From assembly GCA_012519955.1 (NCBI GenBank), contig JAAYPH010000217.1, positions 1 through 33,119 of the forward strand: a DNA stretch of 33,119 nt, given 5' to 3'. The notes under the pieces were generated by a model. That model searched no databases and was not told the DNA's origin. It saw only the letters and a program-made list of their open reading frames with translations. Source of the DNA: Candidatus Epulonipiscium sp. (GTDB lineage: Bacteria > Bacillota > Clostridia > Lachnospirales > Defluviitaleaceae). Made by a program: the position numbers and the translations under genes. Shown here piece after piece: positions 17,150-25,092 of this stretch. The first letter of the stretch is position 1, and every line of letters starts with the position of its first letter.

Positions 17150-17271
17150 ACAAGAAAGCGACAACGTCGCACTTGTAAAATTAGAAAGTTTGTCCCTTGA
17201 AAGCAAAACGAACTTTCTAATTTCATAAAATAAGGTCCGGTCCTATAGTTATAACTACAAAACCGGACCTT
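17150..17271 (-). promoter_or_regulatory. Three consecutive hairpins in the gap-pgk junction
   Basis: In order of transcription: (a) AAGGTCCGGT/ACCGGACCTT, 10 bp (17232-17271), then ATTTTAT, a terminator-like hairpin with a weak U tract; (b) AAATTAGAAAGTT/AACTTTCTAATTT, 13 bp (17178-17223), with a 20-nt loop; (c) GCGAC-GTT-GTCGC (17158-17170) inside an outer ACAAG/CTTGT. They could partly terminate after gap, protect mRNA ends after processing, or both, so that gap is made in excess over the rest. Confidence 0.6.
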
Positions 17272-17288
17272 TTTGGGTCTTTCAATTA

Positions 17289-18275
17289 TTATAAACGTTC
17301 TGCAATGTATTTTGTAAGGTCAATAATTCTGTTGGAGTAACCCCATTCATTGTCATACCAGGAAACAACTTTTACTAAGTTTCCGTCGATTACCATTGTG
17401 GATAATCCATCAACGATAGAGGAACGAGGATCTTTCTTGAAGTCAACAGATACTAATGGTTCATCAGTATATCCTAATACTTTGTCGTCAGCAGCAGCTT
17501 TTAATGCAGCATTAACTTCTTCAACTGTTACAGTTTTTCCTAATTCTACAGTTAAATCAACTACAGATACTGTAGGAGTAGGTACACGCATAGCCATACC
17601 AGTTAATTTTCCTTTAAGAGAAGGAATAACTTTAGCAACAGCTTCTGCAGCTCCAGTTGTTGTAGGAATAATGGATTCAGCAGCAGCACGAGCTCTTCTT
17701 AAGTCTTCGTGAGGTAAATCCAAAATTCTTTGGTCATTTGTGTAAGAGTGAACTGTTGTCATAATTCCTCTCTTAATTTCGAATTTATCATGAAGAACTT
17801 TAGCAAATGGTGCTAAGCAGTTTGTTGTACAAGAAGCATTGTCCACGATATGATCTTCTGCAGGATTGTAATCTCCTTCGTTAACTCCCATAACGATGGA
17901 TTTTGTTCCTTTTCCAGGAGCGGAAATGATAACTTTTTTTGCACCTGCATCAATATGTAATTGAGCTTGATCTTTCTTTCTGAAGATACCTGTAGATTCG
18001 ATTACGATATCTACACCTAATTCTCCCCAAGGAAGGTTAGCAGGATTTCTTTCAGCGATTACTTTGATTTCTTTACCATTAACAACTAAAGCGCCTTCTT
18101 TAGCTTCAACTGTTCCTTCAAATTTTCCAAAGCAAGTATCATATTTTAATAAATGAGCTAATGTTTTAGGATCAGTTAAGTCATTGATTGCTACAACATC
18201 CAATCCTTGTGCGATTGCTACTTTGAATGCATTACGTCCAATACGTCCAAAACCGTTAATTGCGATTTTTGCCAT
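17289..18275 (-). CDS. gap: Glyceraldehyde-3-phosphate dehydrogenase, NAD-type (glycolytic)
   Basis: A 328-residue phosphorylating GAPDH. The N-terminal [13 protein letters not shown] dinucleotide-binding motif is present, and Asp32 in AINDLTD fits NAD rather than NADP use. The catalytic signature is [10 protein letters not shown] with Cys149, His of [10 protein letters not shown], and the [13 protein letters not shown] and [11 protein letters not shown] segments follow. The ATG follows TAGGAGGAATG. Placed directly after cggR, 82 bp away, as in Bacillus, this is the glycolytic GapA type. A processing-type stem-loop lies just upstream and a terminator-like hairpin just downstream. Confidence 0.98.
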   Translation of the reverse strand: MAKIAINGFGRIGRNAFKVAIAQGLDVVAINDLTDPKTLAHLLKYDTCFGKFEGTVEAKEGALVVNGKEIKVIAERNPANLPWGELGVDIVIESTGIFRKKDQAQLHIDAGAKKVIISAPGKGTKSIVMGVNEGDYNPAEDHIVDNASCTTNCLAPFAKVLHDKFEIKRGIMTTVHSYTNDQRILDLPHEDLRRARAAAESIIPTTTGAAEAVAKVIPSLKGKLTGMAMRVPTPTVSVVDLTVELGKTVTVEEVNAALKAAADDKVLGYTDEPLVSVDFKKDPRSSIVDGLSTMVIDGNLVKVVSWYDNEWGYSNRIIDLTKYIAERL

Positions 18276-18313
18276 TGTTACATTCCTCCTAATTATTATT
18301 AATTTTATTTTAG

Positions 18314-18344
18314 GTTATAGAGACATAAAATTTGTCCCTATAAC
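18314..18344 (-). promoter_or_regulatory. Stem-loop between cggR and gap
   Basis: Minus-strand GTTATAGGGACA pairs over 12 bp (one G-U) with TGTCTCTATAAC around a 7-nt loop. There is no U run directly behind it, so it is not a plain terminator. In B. subtilis the cggR-gapA message is cleaved at the end of cggR upstream of a stem-loop; the position here matches that arrangement. Confidence 0.6.
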
Positions 18345-18357
18345 ATAATAACACAAA

Positions 18358-19389
18358 TTATAATTTTTCACACCTGATAATTTCATTTGCAGCACCTTCA
18401 TCCATCACAATACATCCATTTTTAAGCAGATGCCCTGCTGCTTTGATGGCTTGAGCTTTAGAAGTTCCTCCTGCCAGTGCAATCATATAAGGAATTTTTT
18501 TAATATCGTCTAGTTTTATTCCAACAGTGCGGGAAGTATAGACTATATTTCCACTGGGATTAAAATAGTATCCAAATGCTTCTGCAACAGCTTCTTTTCT
18601 TCTTAAGAAGTCTAAAATCGGCTCTGGAAGGCCTCTTTTTTCCGCCATTTGTAGAGCATTCCCAATTCCGAAAATTAATATGTCTGTTTTTGAAACTTTT
18701 TTCAAAGTCTCTTGAATTTCAGGTTCTTTAGTAATGCTCTCTAAAGATTTTTTACTTAAATGATCGGGAATATTCAACAATTTATATTCTGCTCCTAACT
18801 TTTGAGCCAATTCGGAAGCTAAGGTATTGGATTGGTATTCTACTTGATGCCCTACACTTCCTCTGGCGGGCAAAACGAATACATCATCATATGTACTGCT
18901 TAAGGGTTGAATCGCCTTAACCATGTAATTTACTGTACTTCCTCCGGTAATTGCAATAGTATTTCCCGGTTTGATAATACTCATCAAAAGTCTGGCCGCA
19001 GCTTTCCCGATATCTTTTTTAAACATATCATTTTCATCGGAATTTCCTGGGACAATAACTACTTTATTAACATTTAATATCTTTGAAACTTTGTTTTCCA
19101 GTTCAGTAAGACCTTTTAACGCATAAATTAAATCTTCCAAGTCTCGAACAATCATGTATCCTTCTGAAGTTATTTCCATTCCTAAAGAAGTAACTTTGAT
19201 GAAATCATATTGTCTTAAAAAATCGACTTCAGCTCTAACTACTCTTTCAGAAAGATTTAAATTAGCTGCTAAGGCCCTTCTTCCTATGGGAGCAGAGTAT
19301 AGAACTGTTTTTAGAATCTCATATCTTCTCTCCAAAGCTAAGATTCCTTCAGGAATGATCTTCTGTAGTGTCACATGTAAATTTGTCAT
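18358..19389 (-). CDS. cggR: Central glycolytic genes regulator CggR (SorC/DeoR type)
   Basis: A 343-residue repressor of the gap operon, whose effector in Bacillus is fructose-1,6-bisphosphate. Residues about 20-75 are the DNA-binding domain with the near-diagnostic APIGRRALAANLNLSERVVR run. Residues about 100-343 form the SorC-type sugar-phosphate domain, with IAITGGSTVNYM, VLPARGSVGHQVEYQSN, the FGIGNA segment and IALAGGTSKAQAI. I use the ATG at 19389: AAGGGGCG lies 7 bp before it and the length equals B. subtilis CggR (340); an upstream in-frame start would run through the operator. It heads cggR-gap-pgk-tpiA-gpmI-eno and is preceded by a candidate direct-repeat operator. Confidence 0.95.
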   Translation of the reverse strand: MTNLHVTLQKIIPEGILALERRYEILKTVLYSAPIGRRALAANLNLSERVVRAEVDFLRQYDFIKVTSLGMEITSEGYMIVRDLEDLIYALKGLTELENKVSKILNVNKVVIVPGNSDENDMFKKDIGKAAARLLMSIIKPGNTIAITGGSTVNYMVKAIQPLSSTYDDVFVLPARGSVGHQVEYQSNTLASELAQKLGAEYKLLNIPDHLSKKSLESITKEPEIQETLKKVSKTDILIFGIGNALQMAEKRGLPEPILDFLRRKEAVAEAFGYYFNPSGNIVYTSRTVGIKLDDIKKIPYMIALAGGTSKAQAIKAAGHLLKNGCIVMDEGAANEIIRCEKL

Positions 19390-19404
19390 ATGAACGCCCC
19401 TTGG

Positions 19405-19439
19405 GTACATTATTGTCCCGCTGTACGATTTAAGTCCCA
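19405..19439 (-). promoter_or_regulatory. Candidate CggR operator (direct repeats)
   Basis: On the minus strand TGGGAC and CGGGAC stand 19 bp apart, each followed 6-7 bp on by GTAC. The B. subtilis CggR operator is CGGGAC-N6-TGTC repeated at 20 bp. It sits between the presumed promoter and cggR, 16 bp before the start codon, fitting a roadblock repressor. Confidence 0.65.
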
Positions 19440-19457
19440 CACAAACTAAAATAAAAC

Positions 19458-19472
19458 GTGCAACAGTTGCAC
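19458..19472. promoter_or_regulatory. 15-bp perfect palindrome upstream of cggR
   Basis: GTGCAAC-A-GTTGCAC lies between the candidate promoter and the CggR operator. It resembles neither the CggR site nor a CcpA cre site, so a second regulator of the glycolytic operon is possible. Confidence 0.4.
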
Positions 19473-19488
19473 ACATTTGCAAACCTGT

Positions 19489-19516
19489 AATATTTAATCC
19501 CTTACAAGCAAGACAA
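19489..19516 (-). promoter_or_regulatory. Possible promoter of the cggR-gap operon
   Basis: TTGTCT (19511-19516) and AATATT (19489-19494) with a 16-bp spacer, both imperfect. No better sigma-A match is seen between the upstream terminator and cggR. Confidence 0.35.
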
Positions 19517-19528
19517 ACTTTCCAGTTC

Positions 19529-19586
19529 AAAAAAAAAGATATTTTGTATCTTCGTTTATATTGTAACGAATATGATACAAAATATC
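19529..19586 (-). terminator. Terminator of the Na/Pi transporter gene
   Basis: A perfect 13-bp stem GATATTTTGTATC / GATACAAAATATC with a 23-nt loop, followed on the minus strand by nine T residues. Confidence 0.85.
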
Positions 19587-19632
19587 AAGAATAATTTCAA
19601 AAAATATGGTACAAACTTACTTTACCAACTCT

Positions 19633-21291
19633 TTATTTTTTTATCTTTATACCATGCTCGTCCAAAACCGAAAGAGCAATATTTGAGGCGTGGTCTGATA
19701 TTCTTTCCAGATTGCTTATTACATCCAGAAATACCACTCCAGAAGTAGCACTGCAGGCATTTTTCGCAAGCCTGTCAATATGTCTTTGTCGAAGTTCTTT
19801 TTCCATCTTGTCAACAATATCTTCATGGGGCTCGACAGTCTTAGCCAATTCTGCATTGCTTTCTTCCCTTGCTTTAATTGCATCTTCAAAACACTCAATA
19901 CATTTTTCAGACATCGTCTTTAATTCCAATACTGCAGAATCCGATAACTGTACCTTTTCTTCGATTGCAAACTGAGCAAGTTCTGCAATATTTTCAGCGT
20001 GATCCCCTACTCTTTCAATATCTCCGACAATGTGAAGCAGTCCCGTAACAAGGGCACCCTGTTTTTCGTTTATAGGAGAATTTGAAATCTTTACAAGGTA
20101 TGGTGTAATGGTTCTGTTTAAAACATTAATGCTTTTTTCTCTTTTAAGTACTTGCTCTACTTTTTTCTCATCTTTTTCCAATAAAGCTTCCATAGCCACT
20201 TTTACATTTTCTGCAGCCATTTGTCCCATTCTTACCACTTCTTTAATGGCATTTTCAACTGCAAACGTAGGCGTTTCAAGAATTCTTTCGTCTAAATGAC
20301 GAAGACCGCTTTCATCTTCTTCATCTTTTCCTCTAACAAGTTTTCCAGATAAATAAACAAGCATTCCACCAAAAGGAAATAAAATAATTGTATTTGCTAT
20401 ATTAAAGATCGTATGAACAACACTTATTTCTGTCATGCTTATCAATTCTGCTCCAAATGTCGGATTGATAAAATAGAAATATGTAATGCCAACTATTGAA
20501 AATATAATTGTTCCTATTACATTAAACAGTAAATGAACATACGCTGCTCTTTTTGCAATTTTTGTTGCCCCAACACTTGAAAGTAATGCTGTAACACAAG
20601 TTCCGATATTTTGTCCCATAATAATGTATACGGCAGCATTCCAAGGCACCAAAGAAGCTGCAGCTAGAGTCTGTAAGATACCTACAGAAGCCGAACTGCT
20701 TTGAATAATGGCTGTAACGGCAAATCCTGCAAAAATTCCTAAAAGAGGATTTTTTCCTAACGTTAAAAAAGCTTCTGCAAAAACCGGTGAGTTTCTAAGT
20801 GGTCTAACGGCATCTCCCATCATTTCAAGTCCCACAAAGAGAATACCAAATCCAGCTACAATTTCACCAATCTGCTTTAGAGTCTTTTTCTTAGCGAATA
20901 ACATCATAGCAACCCCAATTGCAATTGCCAATGGAGCCAATTCTGATGGATTAAGAAATTTCGCCCACTCTGCACTGGATACAATCCATCCGGTAACTGT
21001 GGTACCTATATTCGCTCCCATTATAACTCCTGCTGCCTGGGCTAGATTCATTAGTCCTGCATTTACAAACCCAACGACCATAACTGTAGTTGCAGAACTG
21101 CTTTGAATAATAGCAGTAACAATGGCACCAACTAAGACACCCATAAGTCGGTTATTTGTCAGAATCTCCAACAGTTTTTTCATTTTATTGCCTGCAGATT
21201 TTTGAAGCCCTTCCGCCATAATCTGCATTCCATAAATAAATAGTCCTAAACCTCCAATTAATGCAAAGATAATCTTGGTGTATTCTCCCAT
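19633..21291 (-). CDS. Na/phosphate cotransporter family protein with PhoU-like C-terminal domain
   Basis: A 552-residue inner-membrane protein of the NptA/YjbB (PNaS) type, which moves inorganic phosphate coupled to sodium. The two inverted repeats each carry the signature QSSS: AIIQSSSATTVMVVG near residue 63 and AIIQSSSASVGILQ near residue 197, with GANIGTTVTGWI and GQNIGTCVTALL following. About eight hydrophobic helices reach residue 320. Residues about 335-550 are a soluble PhoU-like helical domain (GDIERVGDHAENIAELA and ISNLERISDHASNIA). I choose the ATG at 21291, 6 bp behind AGGGGG, over a TTG two codons earlier. Single gene with own promoter and terminator. Direction of phosphate transport is not deducible. 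Confidence 0.93.
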   Translation of the reverse strand: MGEYTKIIFALIGGLGLFIYGMQIMAEGLQKSAGNKMKKLLEILTNNRLMGVLVGAIVTAIIQSSSATTVMVVGFVNAGLMNLAQAAGVIMGANIGTTVTGWIVSSAEWAKFLNPSELAPLAIAIGVAMMLFAKKKTLKQIGEIVAGFGILFVGLEMMGDAVRPLRNSPVFAEAFLTLGKNPLLGIFAGFAVTAIIQSSSASVGILQTLAAASLVPWNAAVYIIMGQNIGTCVTALLSSVGATKIAKRAAYVHLLFNVIGTIIFSIVGITYFYFINPTFGAELISMTEISVVHTIFNIANTIILFPFGGMLVYLSGKLVRGKDEEDESGLRHLDERILETPTFAVENAIKEVVRMGQMAAENVKVAMEALLEKDEKKVEQVLKREKSINVLNRTITPYLVKISNSPINEKQGALVTGLLHIVGDIERVGDHAENIAELAQFAIEEKVQLSDSAVLELKTMSEKCIECFEDAIKAREESNAELAKTVEPHEDIVDKMEKELRQRHIDRLAKNACSATSGVVFLDVISNLERISDHASNIALSVLDEHGIKIKK

Positions 21292-21336
21292 TTCCAACCC
21301 CCTGCTTTTTTTATTATGAGTAATGCAAACATTAAC

Positions 21337-21366
21337 ATTCTATCATGCAAAAAAAAATAAAATCAA
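21337..21366 (-). promoter_or_regulatory. Promoter of the Na/Pi transporter gene
   Basis: TTGATT (21361-21366) and TAGAAT (21337-21342), 18-bp spacer that includes a T9 run. Confidence 0.55.
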
Positions 21367-21413
21367 GCCAATATTAATTTTTATAGCTTCTTTATGATAT
21401 ATCTCCAATTTTT

Positions 21414-21509
21414 TTAATTATTAATCATATTTTTTGTAATTAATTTGTTAAGTTTGCCTTTTGCAAGAATTACTTTTTTCAATTCCTTGTAATACTTGGA
21501 TTTTCTCAC
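21414..21509 (-). other. Possible 31-residue Lys-rich micro-ORF
   Basis: A GTG-initiated frame starting 4 bp beyond the mnmA terminator reads MRKSKYYKELKKVILAKGKL and ends in an Asn-rich tail and TAA. AAGGGG stands 8 bp before the GTG but belongs to the terminator stem. The composition looks coding-like, yet AT-rich intergenic DNA often gives Lys/Asn-rich frames, so this is weak. Confidence 0.2.
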
Positions 21510-21513
21510 ATAA

Positions 21514-21541
21514 AAAACCCCTTGAGTATCCAAGAGGTTTT
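21514..21541 (-). terminator. Terminator of the isc-mnmA operon
   Basis: Minus-strand AAAACCTCTTG-GATACT-CAAGGGGTTTT (11 bp, one G-U) followed by further T residues, 15 bp past the mnmA stop. Confidence 0.85.
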
Positions 21542-21556
21542 AAACTAACTTTATAT

Positions 21557-22651
21557 TTACTTATTCTCTCCAAATAAAATGGTGCCTCCCCCAACAACTA
21601 TGTCTCCATCGTAAAATACTACTGCCTGTCCGGGGGTAATTGCTCTTTGAGGCTCATCAAACTCGCATCTTAGTGTATTTTCGTCCTGCATCGTTATAAC
21701 GCAGGGAGATAGTTTATGGCTGTAGCGAATTTTCGCATGAACGCTCATAGAACCTTCTAAGGTTTCAAAAGGCATAAAATTCAGCTTATTTGCATATAAA
21801 ACCTTCTGAAAAATTTCGTTGTTTTCTCCCAATACCACTTCATTGGTTTGAGGTCTGATTTCTACTACATACATCGGTTTGCCAAAGGATATCCCTAATC
21901 CTTTTCTTTGTCCAACCGTATAATGAATGATTCCCTTATGCTTTCCTAATACATTGCCTTTTGTATCAACAAAGTTTCCTTTAGGAATTGAAAAATCATA
22001 ATTTTGCTCGATATAACTGCCGTAATTATTATCAGGAATAAAACAAATTTCCTGGCTGTCCGGTTTTGTCGCAACACCAAGTCCAATATCCTTTGCAATT
22101 TTACGAATTGTATCCTTATCATAATCTCCCAAAGGCATCAATGTATGCTTAAGTTGATCTTGAGTAAGATTATACAAGGCATAGGTTTGATCTTTTCCAA
22201 CTGCAGAAGATATTTTTAGAGCGTATCTTCCTATATCCGATAAATATACAACTTTTGCATAATGGCCAGTAGCAATATAATCCGCTCCTAATTGAAGGGC
22301 TTTATGGAGCATGGATTCCCATTTAACATATCTGTTACATGCGATGCAAGGATTAGGGGTTTTCCCTTGAGTATACTCTTCAACAAAATAATCAATAACT
22401 TTGTTCTTGAAATCATTTTTAAAATTCATCACATAATGAGGAATCCCGATTTTTTGGCACACTCTTCTGGCATCGTCAACGGCAGACAGACCACAGCAAC
22501 CGCCGTGGTCTTCTACTACATCTCTTGATTCGTCCTGCCAAATTTGCATGGTCATTCCGATGACATCATATCCTTGCTCTTTCAAAAGATATGCCGCTAC
22601 TGAACTGTCCACTCCGCCGGACATTCCAATAACAACCTTTTTTTTAGACAT
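21557..22651 (-). CDS. mnmA: tRNA-specific 2-thiouridylase MnmA
   Basis: A 364-residue enzyme that thiolates U34 of Lys, Glu and Gln tRNAs, using ATP and sulfur from a cysteine desulfurase. The PP-loop [11 protein letters not shown] (residues 11-21) binds ATP. Cys102 in [12 protein letters not shown] and Cys203 in DSQEICFIP are the catalytic pair that carries the persulfide and forms the disulfide. The GHYAKV and [12 protein letters not shown] motifs and the C-terminal [17 protein letters not shown] are typical. Start ATG has a GAGGTGG site. It is the last gene of iscR-iscS-iscU-mnmA, 18 bp after iscU, which puts the sulfur donor and acceptor in one operon. Confidence 0.98.
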   Translation of the reverse strand: MSKKKVVIGMSGGVDSSVAAYLLKEQGYDVIGMTMQIWQDESRDVVEDHGGCCGLSAVDDARRVCQKIGIPHYVMNFKNDFKNKVIDYFVEEYTQGKTPNPCIACNRYVKWESMLHKALQLGADYIATGHYAKVVYLSDIGRYALKISSAVGKDQTYALYNLTQDQLKHTLMPLGDYDKDTIRKIAKDIGLGVATKPDSQEICFIPDNNYGSYIEQNYDFSIPKGNFVDTKGNVLGKHKGIIHYTVGQRKGLGISFGKPMYVVEIRPQTNEVVLGENNEIFQKVLYANKLNFMPFETLEGSMSVHAKIRYSHKLSPCVITMQDENTLRCEFDEPQRAITPGQAVVFYDGDIVVGGGTILFGENK

Positions 22652-22669
22652 TATTCCACCTCAAATAGT

Positions 22670-23113
22670 TTACTCATTATCTTCAGGAATATCGTGATGA
22701 TGATCATGATCCTCTTTTGGAGGCGTTAATCCTTCAATCTCTATTCCATTTTTTTGTGCATAATCCCATAAAGCAGCTTGAAGCGCTTCTTCTGCCAATA
22801 CGGAACAGTGAACTTTTACTGGTGGCAGTCCGTCTAAGGCTTCCATAACTGCTTTATTAGTTATTTTCATTGCTTCTTCGATGGTTTTTCCTTTAACCAA
22901 TTCTGTTGCCATACTGCTTGTAGCAACAGCTGCACCACAGCCAAAGGTTTTAAACTTTACATCTTTAATAATATTATCCTCAATATCAAGATATATTTTC
23001 ATGATATCTCCACATTTAGGATTTCCAACTGTTCCTACTCCCGAAGGATTTTCAATTTCTCCAACATTTCTTGGATTCATAAAATGGTCCATTACTTTTT
23101 CACTGTACATCAT
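22670..23113 (-). CDS. iscU: Fe-S cluster scaffold IscU/NifU-like
   Basis: A 147-residue scaffold on which [2Fe-2S] and [4Fe-4S] clusters are assembled. The three ligand cysteines are Cys34 (GNPKCGDIM, with Asp36), Cys59 (FKTFGCGAA) and Cys103 (KVHCSVLA, with His102). This is the IscU/NifU N-domain type rather than SufU, because it lacks the extra zinc-site insertion. After the domain comes a short acidic, His-rich tail DHDHHHDIPEDNE that standard IscU does not have and that might bind metal. The start ATG stands 6 bp behind AGAGGTG; a GTG inside that site is unlikely. It follows iscS by 16 bp. No iscA, hscBA or ferredoxin gene follows, as is usual in Clostridia. Confidence 0.95.
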   Translation of the reverse strand: MMYSEKVMDHFMNPRNVGEIENPSGVGTVGNPKCGDIMKIYLDIEDNIIKDVKFKTFGCGAAVATSSMATELVKGKTIEEAMKITNKAVMEALDGLPPVKVHCSVLAEEALQAALWDYAQKNGIEIEGLTPPKEDHDHHHDIPEDNE

Positions 23114-23129
23114 TTTGAGCACCTCTTTT

Positions 23130-24314
23130 TTAGTTTAGATTTTGTTCTTTTTTATAAGCTTCATATAAAGGAGACATATCTCTTAATCTTTGAACGATAG
23201 GCGGCAATACCTCTAAAAGATAATCCGCTTCTTCTTTAGTATTTTCATCACCTAAAGTAATTCTTAAGGAGCCATGGGCTCTTTCATGAGGGAGTCCAAT
23301 GGCTAATAACACATGGGACGGATCCAAGGAACCGGAAGTACATGCAGAGCCGCTGGATGCATAGATACCCTTCATGTCTAATAATAGCAGGAGGGATTCT
23401 CCTTCAATAAAGTCAAAAGTAAAATTGATATTATTAGGAAGTCTGTCCGTAGGATGACCGTTTAGTTTTACATGGTCAATCTTACTTGAGATTCCTTTAA
23501 TGATATAGTCTCTAAGTTCTATCATCTTTTTAGTGTTTTCTTCCATATTTTCAACTGCAAGCTCCAGAGCTTTTGCTACACCTACGATGCCTGGTACGTT
23601 TTCTGTACCGCCTCTTCGGCCTCTTTCTTGCGCACCTCCATGAAGCAGTGGCTTTATCTTTATTCCTTTTCTTATGTATAATACACCTACACCTTTAGGA
23701 CCATGGAATTTGTGCCCTGAAAGAGAAAGCAAATCTACATTTGCCTTTTTTACATCAATGGGTATATGTCCCACAGCTTGCACAGCATCTGTATGAAAGA
23801 CTATGCCTTTTTCTCTTGCAATTTTTCCTATTTCTTCAATAGGCTGAATGGTACCAATTTCATTATTGGCATACATGATAGAAATTAAAATGGTGTTGTC
23901 TTTTATAGCTTTCAAAACATCCTGGGGATCAACCTGTCCAAATTCATTGACAGGAAGATAAGTCACTTCATAGCCTTTGCTTTCTAAATATTCGCAGGTA
24001 TGAAGTACTGCATGATGTTCAATAGCAGAAGTAATAATATGGTTTCCTTTATTTCTATATGCATCGGCAATTCCTTTTATAGCCCAGTTATCGGACTCTG
24101 TTCCTCCACTGGTAAAGTAAATTTCTTTAGGATCTGCTCCTAATAATTTAGCAATTTTATCTCTAGATTCATCTAAAGCTTGTTTATTTTTTCTTGCAAT
24201 TTCATATATACTGGATGGATTGCCGAAATTCTCAGTAAAATATGGTACCATCGCTTCTACAACTTGTGGATTCATAGCAGTTGTGGCAGCATGGTCAAAA
24301 TAAATCTTCTGCAT
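23130..24314 (-). CDS. iscS: Cysteine desulfurase, IscS/NifS type
   Basis: A 394-residue pyridoxal-phosphate enzyme that takes sulfur from cysteine and hands it as persulfide to IscU and MnmA. The cofactor Lys is Lys202 in [12 protein letters not shown], with the His of AIEHHAVL and TDAVQAVGH supporting the ring. The catalytic Cys325 lies in the mobile loop [18 protein letters not shown], whose SSGSACTSG form marks group I (NifS/IscS). The length and the [12 protein letters not shown] start are typical. The ATG stands 10 bp behind GAGGAG. It is 34 bp after iscR. The product could also be called NifS; neighbouring genes favour the housekeeping role. Confidence 0.97.
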   Translation of the reverse strand: MQKIYFDHAATTAMNPQVVEAMVPYFTENFGNPSSIYEIARKNKQALDESRDKIAKLLGADPKEIYFTSGGTESDNWAIKGIADAYRNKGNHIITSAIEHHAVLHTCEYLESKGYEVTYLPVNEFGQVDPQDVLKAIKDNTILISIMYANNEIGTIQPIEEIGKIAREKGIVFHTDAVQAVGHIPIDVKKANVDLLSLSGHKFHGPKGVGVLYIRKGIKIKPLLHGGAQERGRRGGTENVPGIVGVAKALELAVENMEENTKKMIELRDYIIKGISSKIDHVKLNGHPTDRLPNNINFTFDFIEGESLLLLLDMKGIYASSGSACTSGSLDPSHVLLAIGLPHERAHGSLRITLGDENTKEEADYLLEVLPPIVQRLRDMSPLYEAYKKEQNLN

Positions 24315-24348
24315 TTTTGTATCACTCCTCGTTTAAAGTTTGTCAAAG

Positions 24349-24798
24349 TTAAATATAGTACATATACTCTTTATCATGGTTTAATTTTTCGTAATCTTTT
24401 ATTAAATCCTGAAGGGTAATGGAGTCAACGACTTCATTAATCTTGTCTCCAATCTTCTTCCATACGGTTCTTGTAACACAGCAATCCCATTCGGCACATT
24501 CATTAGCCACATTTTCACTCACACAATCCACTGGTGCTAAAGACCCTTCTAATGCTCTAAGAACATCTCCCACCGTTATTTCCTCTGGAGGAACTGCTAG
24601 TGAGTATCCACCTTGTGCACCTCGAATACTTTTTACCAATCCAGCTTTTCTAAGAACTGCAATCAATTGCTCCAGATAATGCTCGGATATATCTTGCCTT
24701 TCGGCTATATGTCTTAACGCAATATGTTTATCCTGGCTATGAATTGCCAAGTCTACCATCGCTTTTAATCCATATCTTCCCTTAGTAGATAATTTCAT
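24349..24798 (-). CDS. iscR: Rrf2-family Fe-S regulator IscR
   Basis: A 149-residue winged-helix repressor. The N-terminal MKLSTKGRYGLKAMVDLA and the helix-turn-helix RQDISEHYLEQLIAVLRKAGLVKS, followed by RGAQGGYSLA, are family hallmarks. In the C-terminal part Cys-X8-Cys-X4-Cys-Cys (VDCVSENVANECAEWDCC) supplies cluster ligands, which separates it from CymR, the cysteine-metabolism repressor of the same family. It probably senses Fe-S status and represses its own operon; a matching operator lies just downstream of a near-perfect promoter. First gene of iscR-iscS-iscU-mnmA. Confidence 0.95.
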   Translation of the reverse strand: MKLSTKGRYGLKAMVDLAIHSQDKHIALRHIAERQDISEHYLEQLIAVLRKAGLVKSIRGAQGGYSLAVPPEEITVGDVLRALEGSLAPVDCVSENVANECAEWDCCVTRTVWKKIGDKINEVVDSITLQDLIKDYEKLNHDKEYMYYI

Positions 24799-24820
24799 AC
24801 TATCACCTCAAGATTTAATT

Positions 24821-24837
24821 CCTACTTTTATAGTCGG
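24821..24837. promoter_or_regulatory. IscR/Rrf2-type operator
   Basis: The minus strand reads CCGACTATAAAAGTAGG, an inverted repeat (CC-ACT..AGT-GG) of the kind bound by clostridial Rrf2 regulators. It lies about 7-23 nt after the iscR transcription start and 23 bp before the ATG. Confidence 0.65.
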
Positions 24838-24849
24838 CTTTTTGATATT

Positions 24850-24878
24850 AGAATAGCACTTTATCATTTCACTGTCAA
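24850..24878 (-). promoter_or_regulatory. Sigma-A promoter of the isc operon
   Basis: Consensus TTGACA (24873-24878) and TATTCT (24850-24855), 17-bp spacer. Confidence 0.85.
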
Positions 24879-24992
24879 TAGATTTTCATGCGCGGCTATG
24901 AGCATTCTTTTTTAAAAGTGTGCCTATTTTATTGAAAAACATACTATTCATATTAATTTTGTGCAAAATCATGAAATTTTAAAAAATAAATT

Positions 24993-25022
24993 TTGCTCAA
25001 ATCTTTTTCTTTGTGATAAGAT
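24993..25022 (+). promoter_or_regulatory. Promoter of the rRNA methyltransferase gene
   Basis: TTGCTC (24993-24998) and TAAGAT (25017-25022) at 18 bp, with TGA forming an extended -10. It is divergent from the isc promoter. Confidence 0.5.
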
Positions 25023-25092
25023 GATAATTGTGATGACTAATTCCTAAAATGAGCATACTGATAAAAGGAATACTTTGATAAGGAGAATTTTT

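Noticed and set aside
17116..17150. TATAAT-like sequence just before pgk as a promoter
   Set aside because: The box is only a few bases before the ribosome site, so transcription would start inside it, and no -35 is at a usable distance.
19390..19530. N-terminal extension of CggR by 47 residues
   Set aside because: It would run through the operator and palindrome, is Cys-rich and unlike the family, and the inner ATG has a good ribosome site and gives the normal length.
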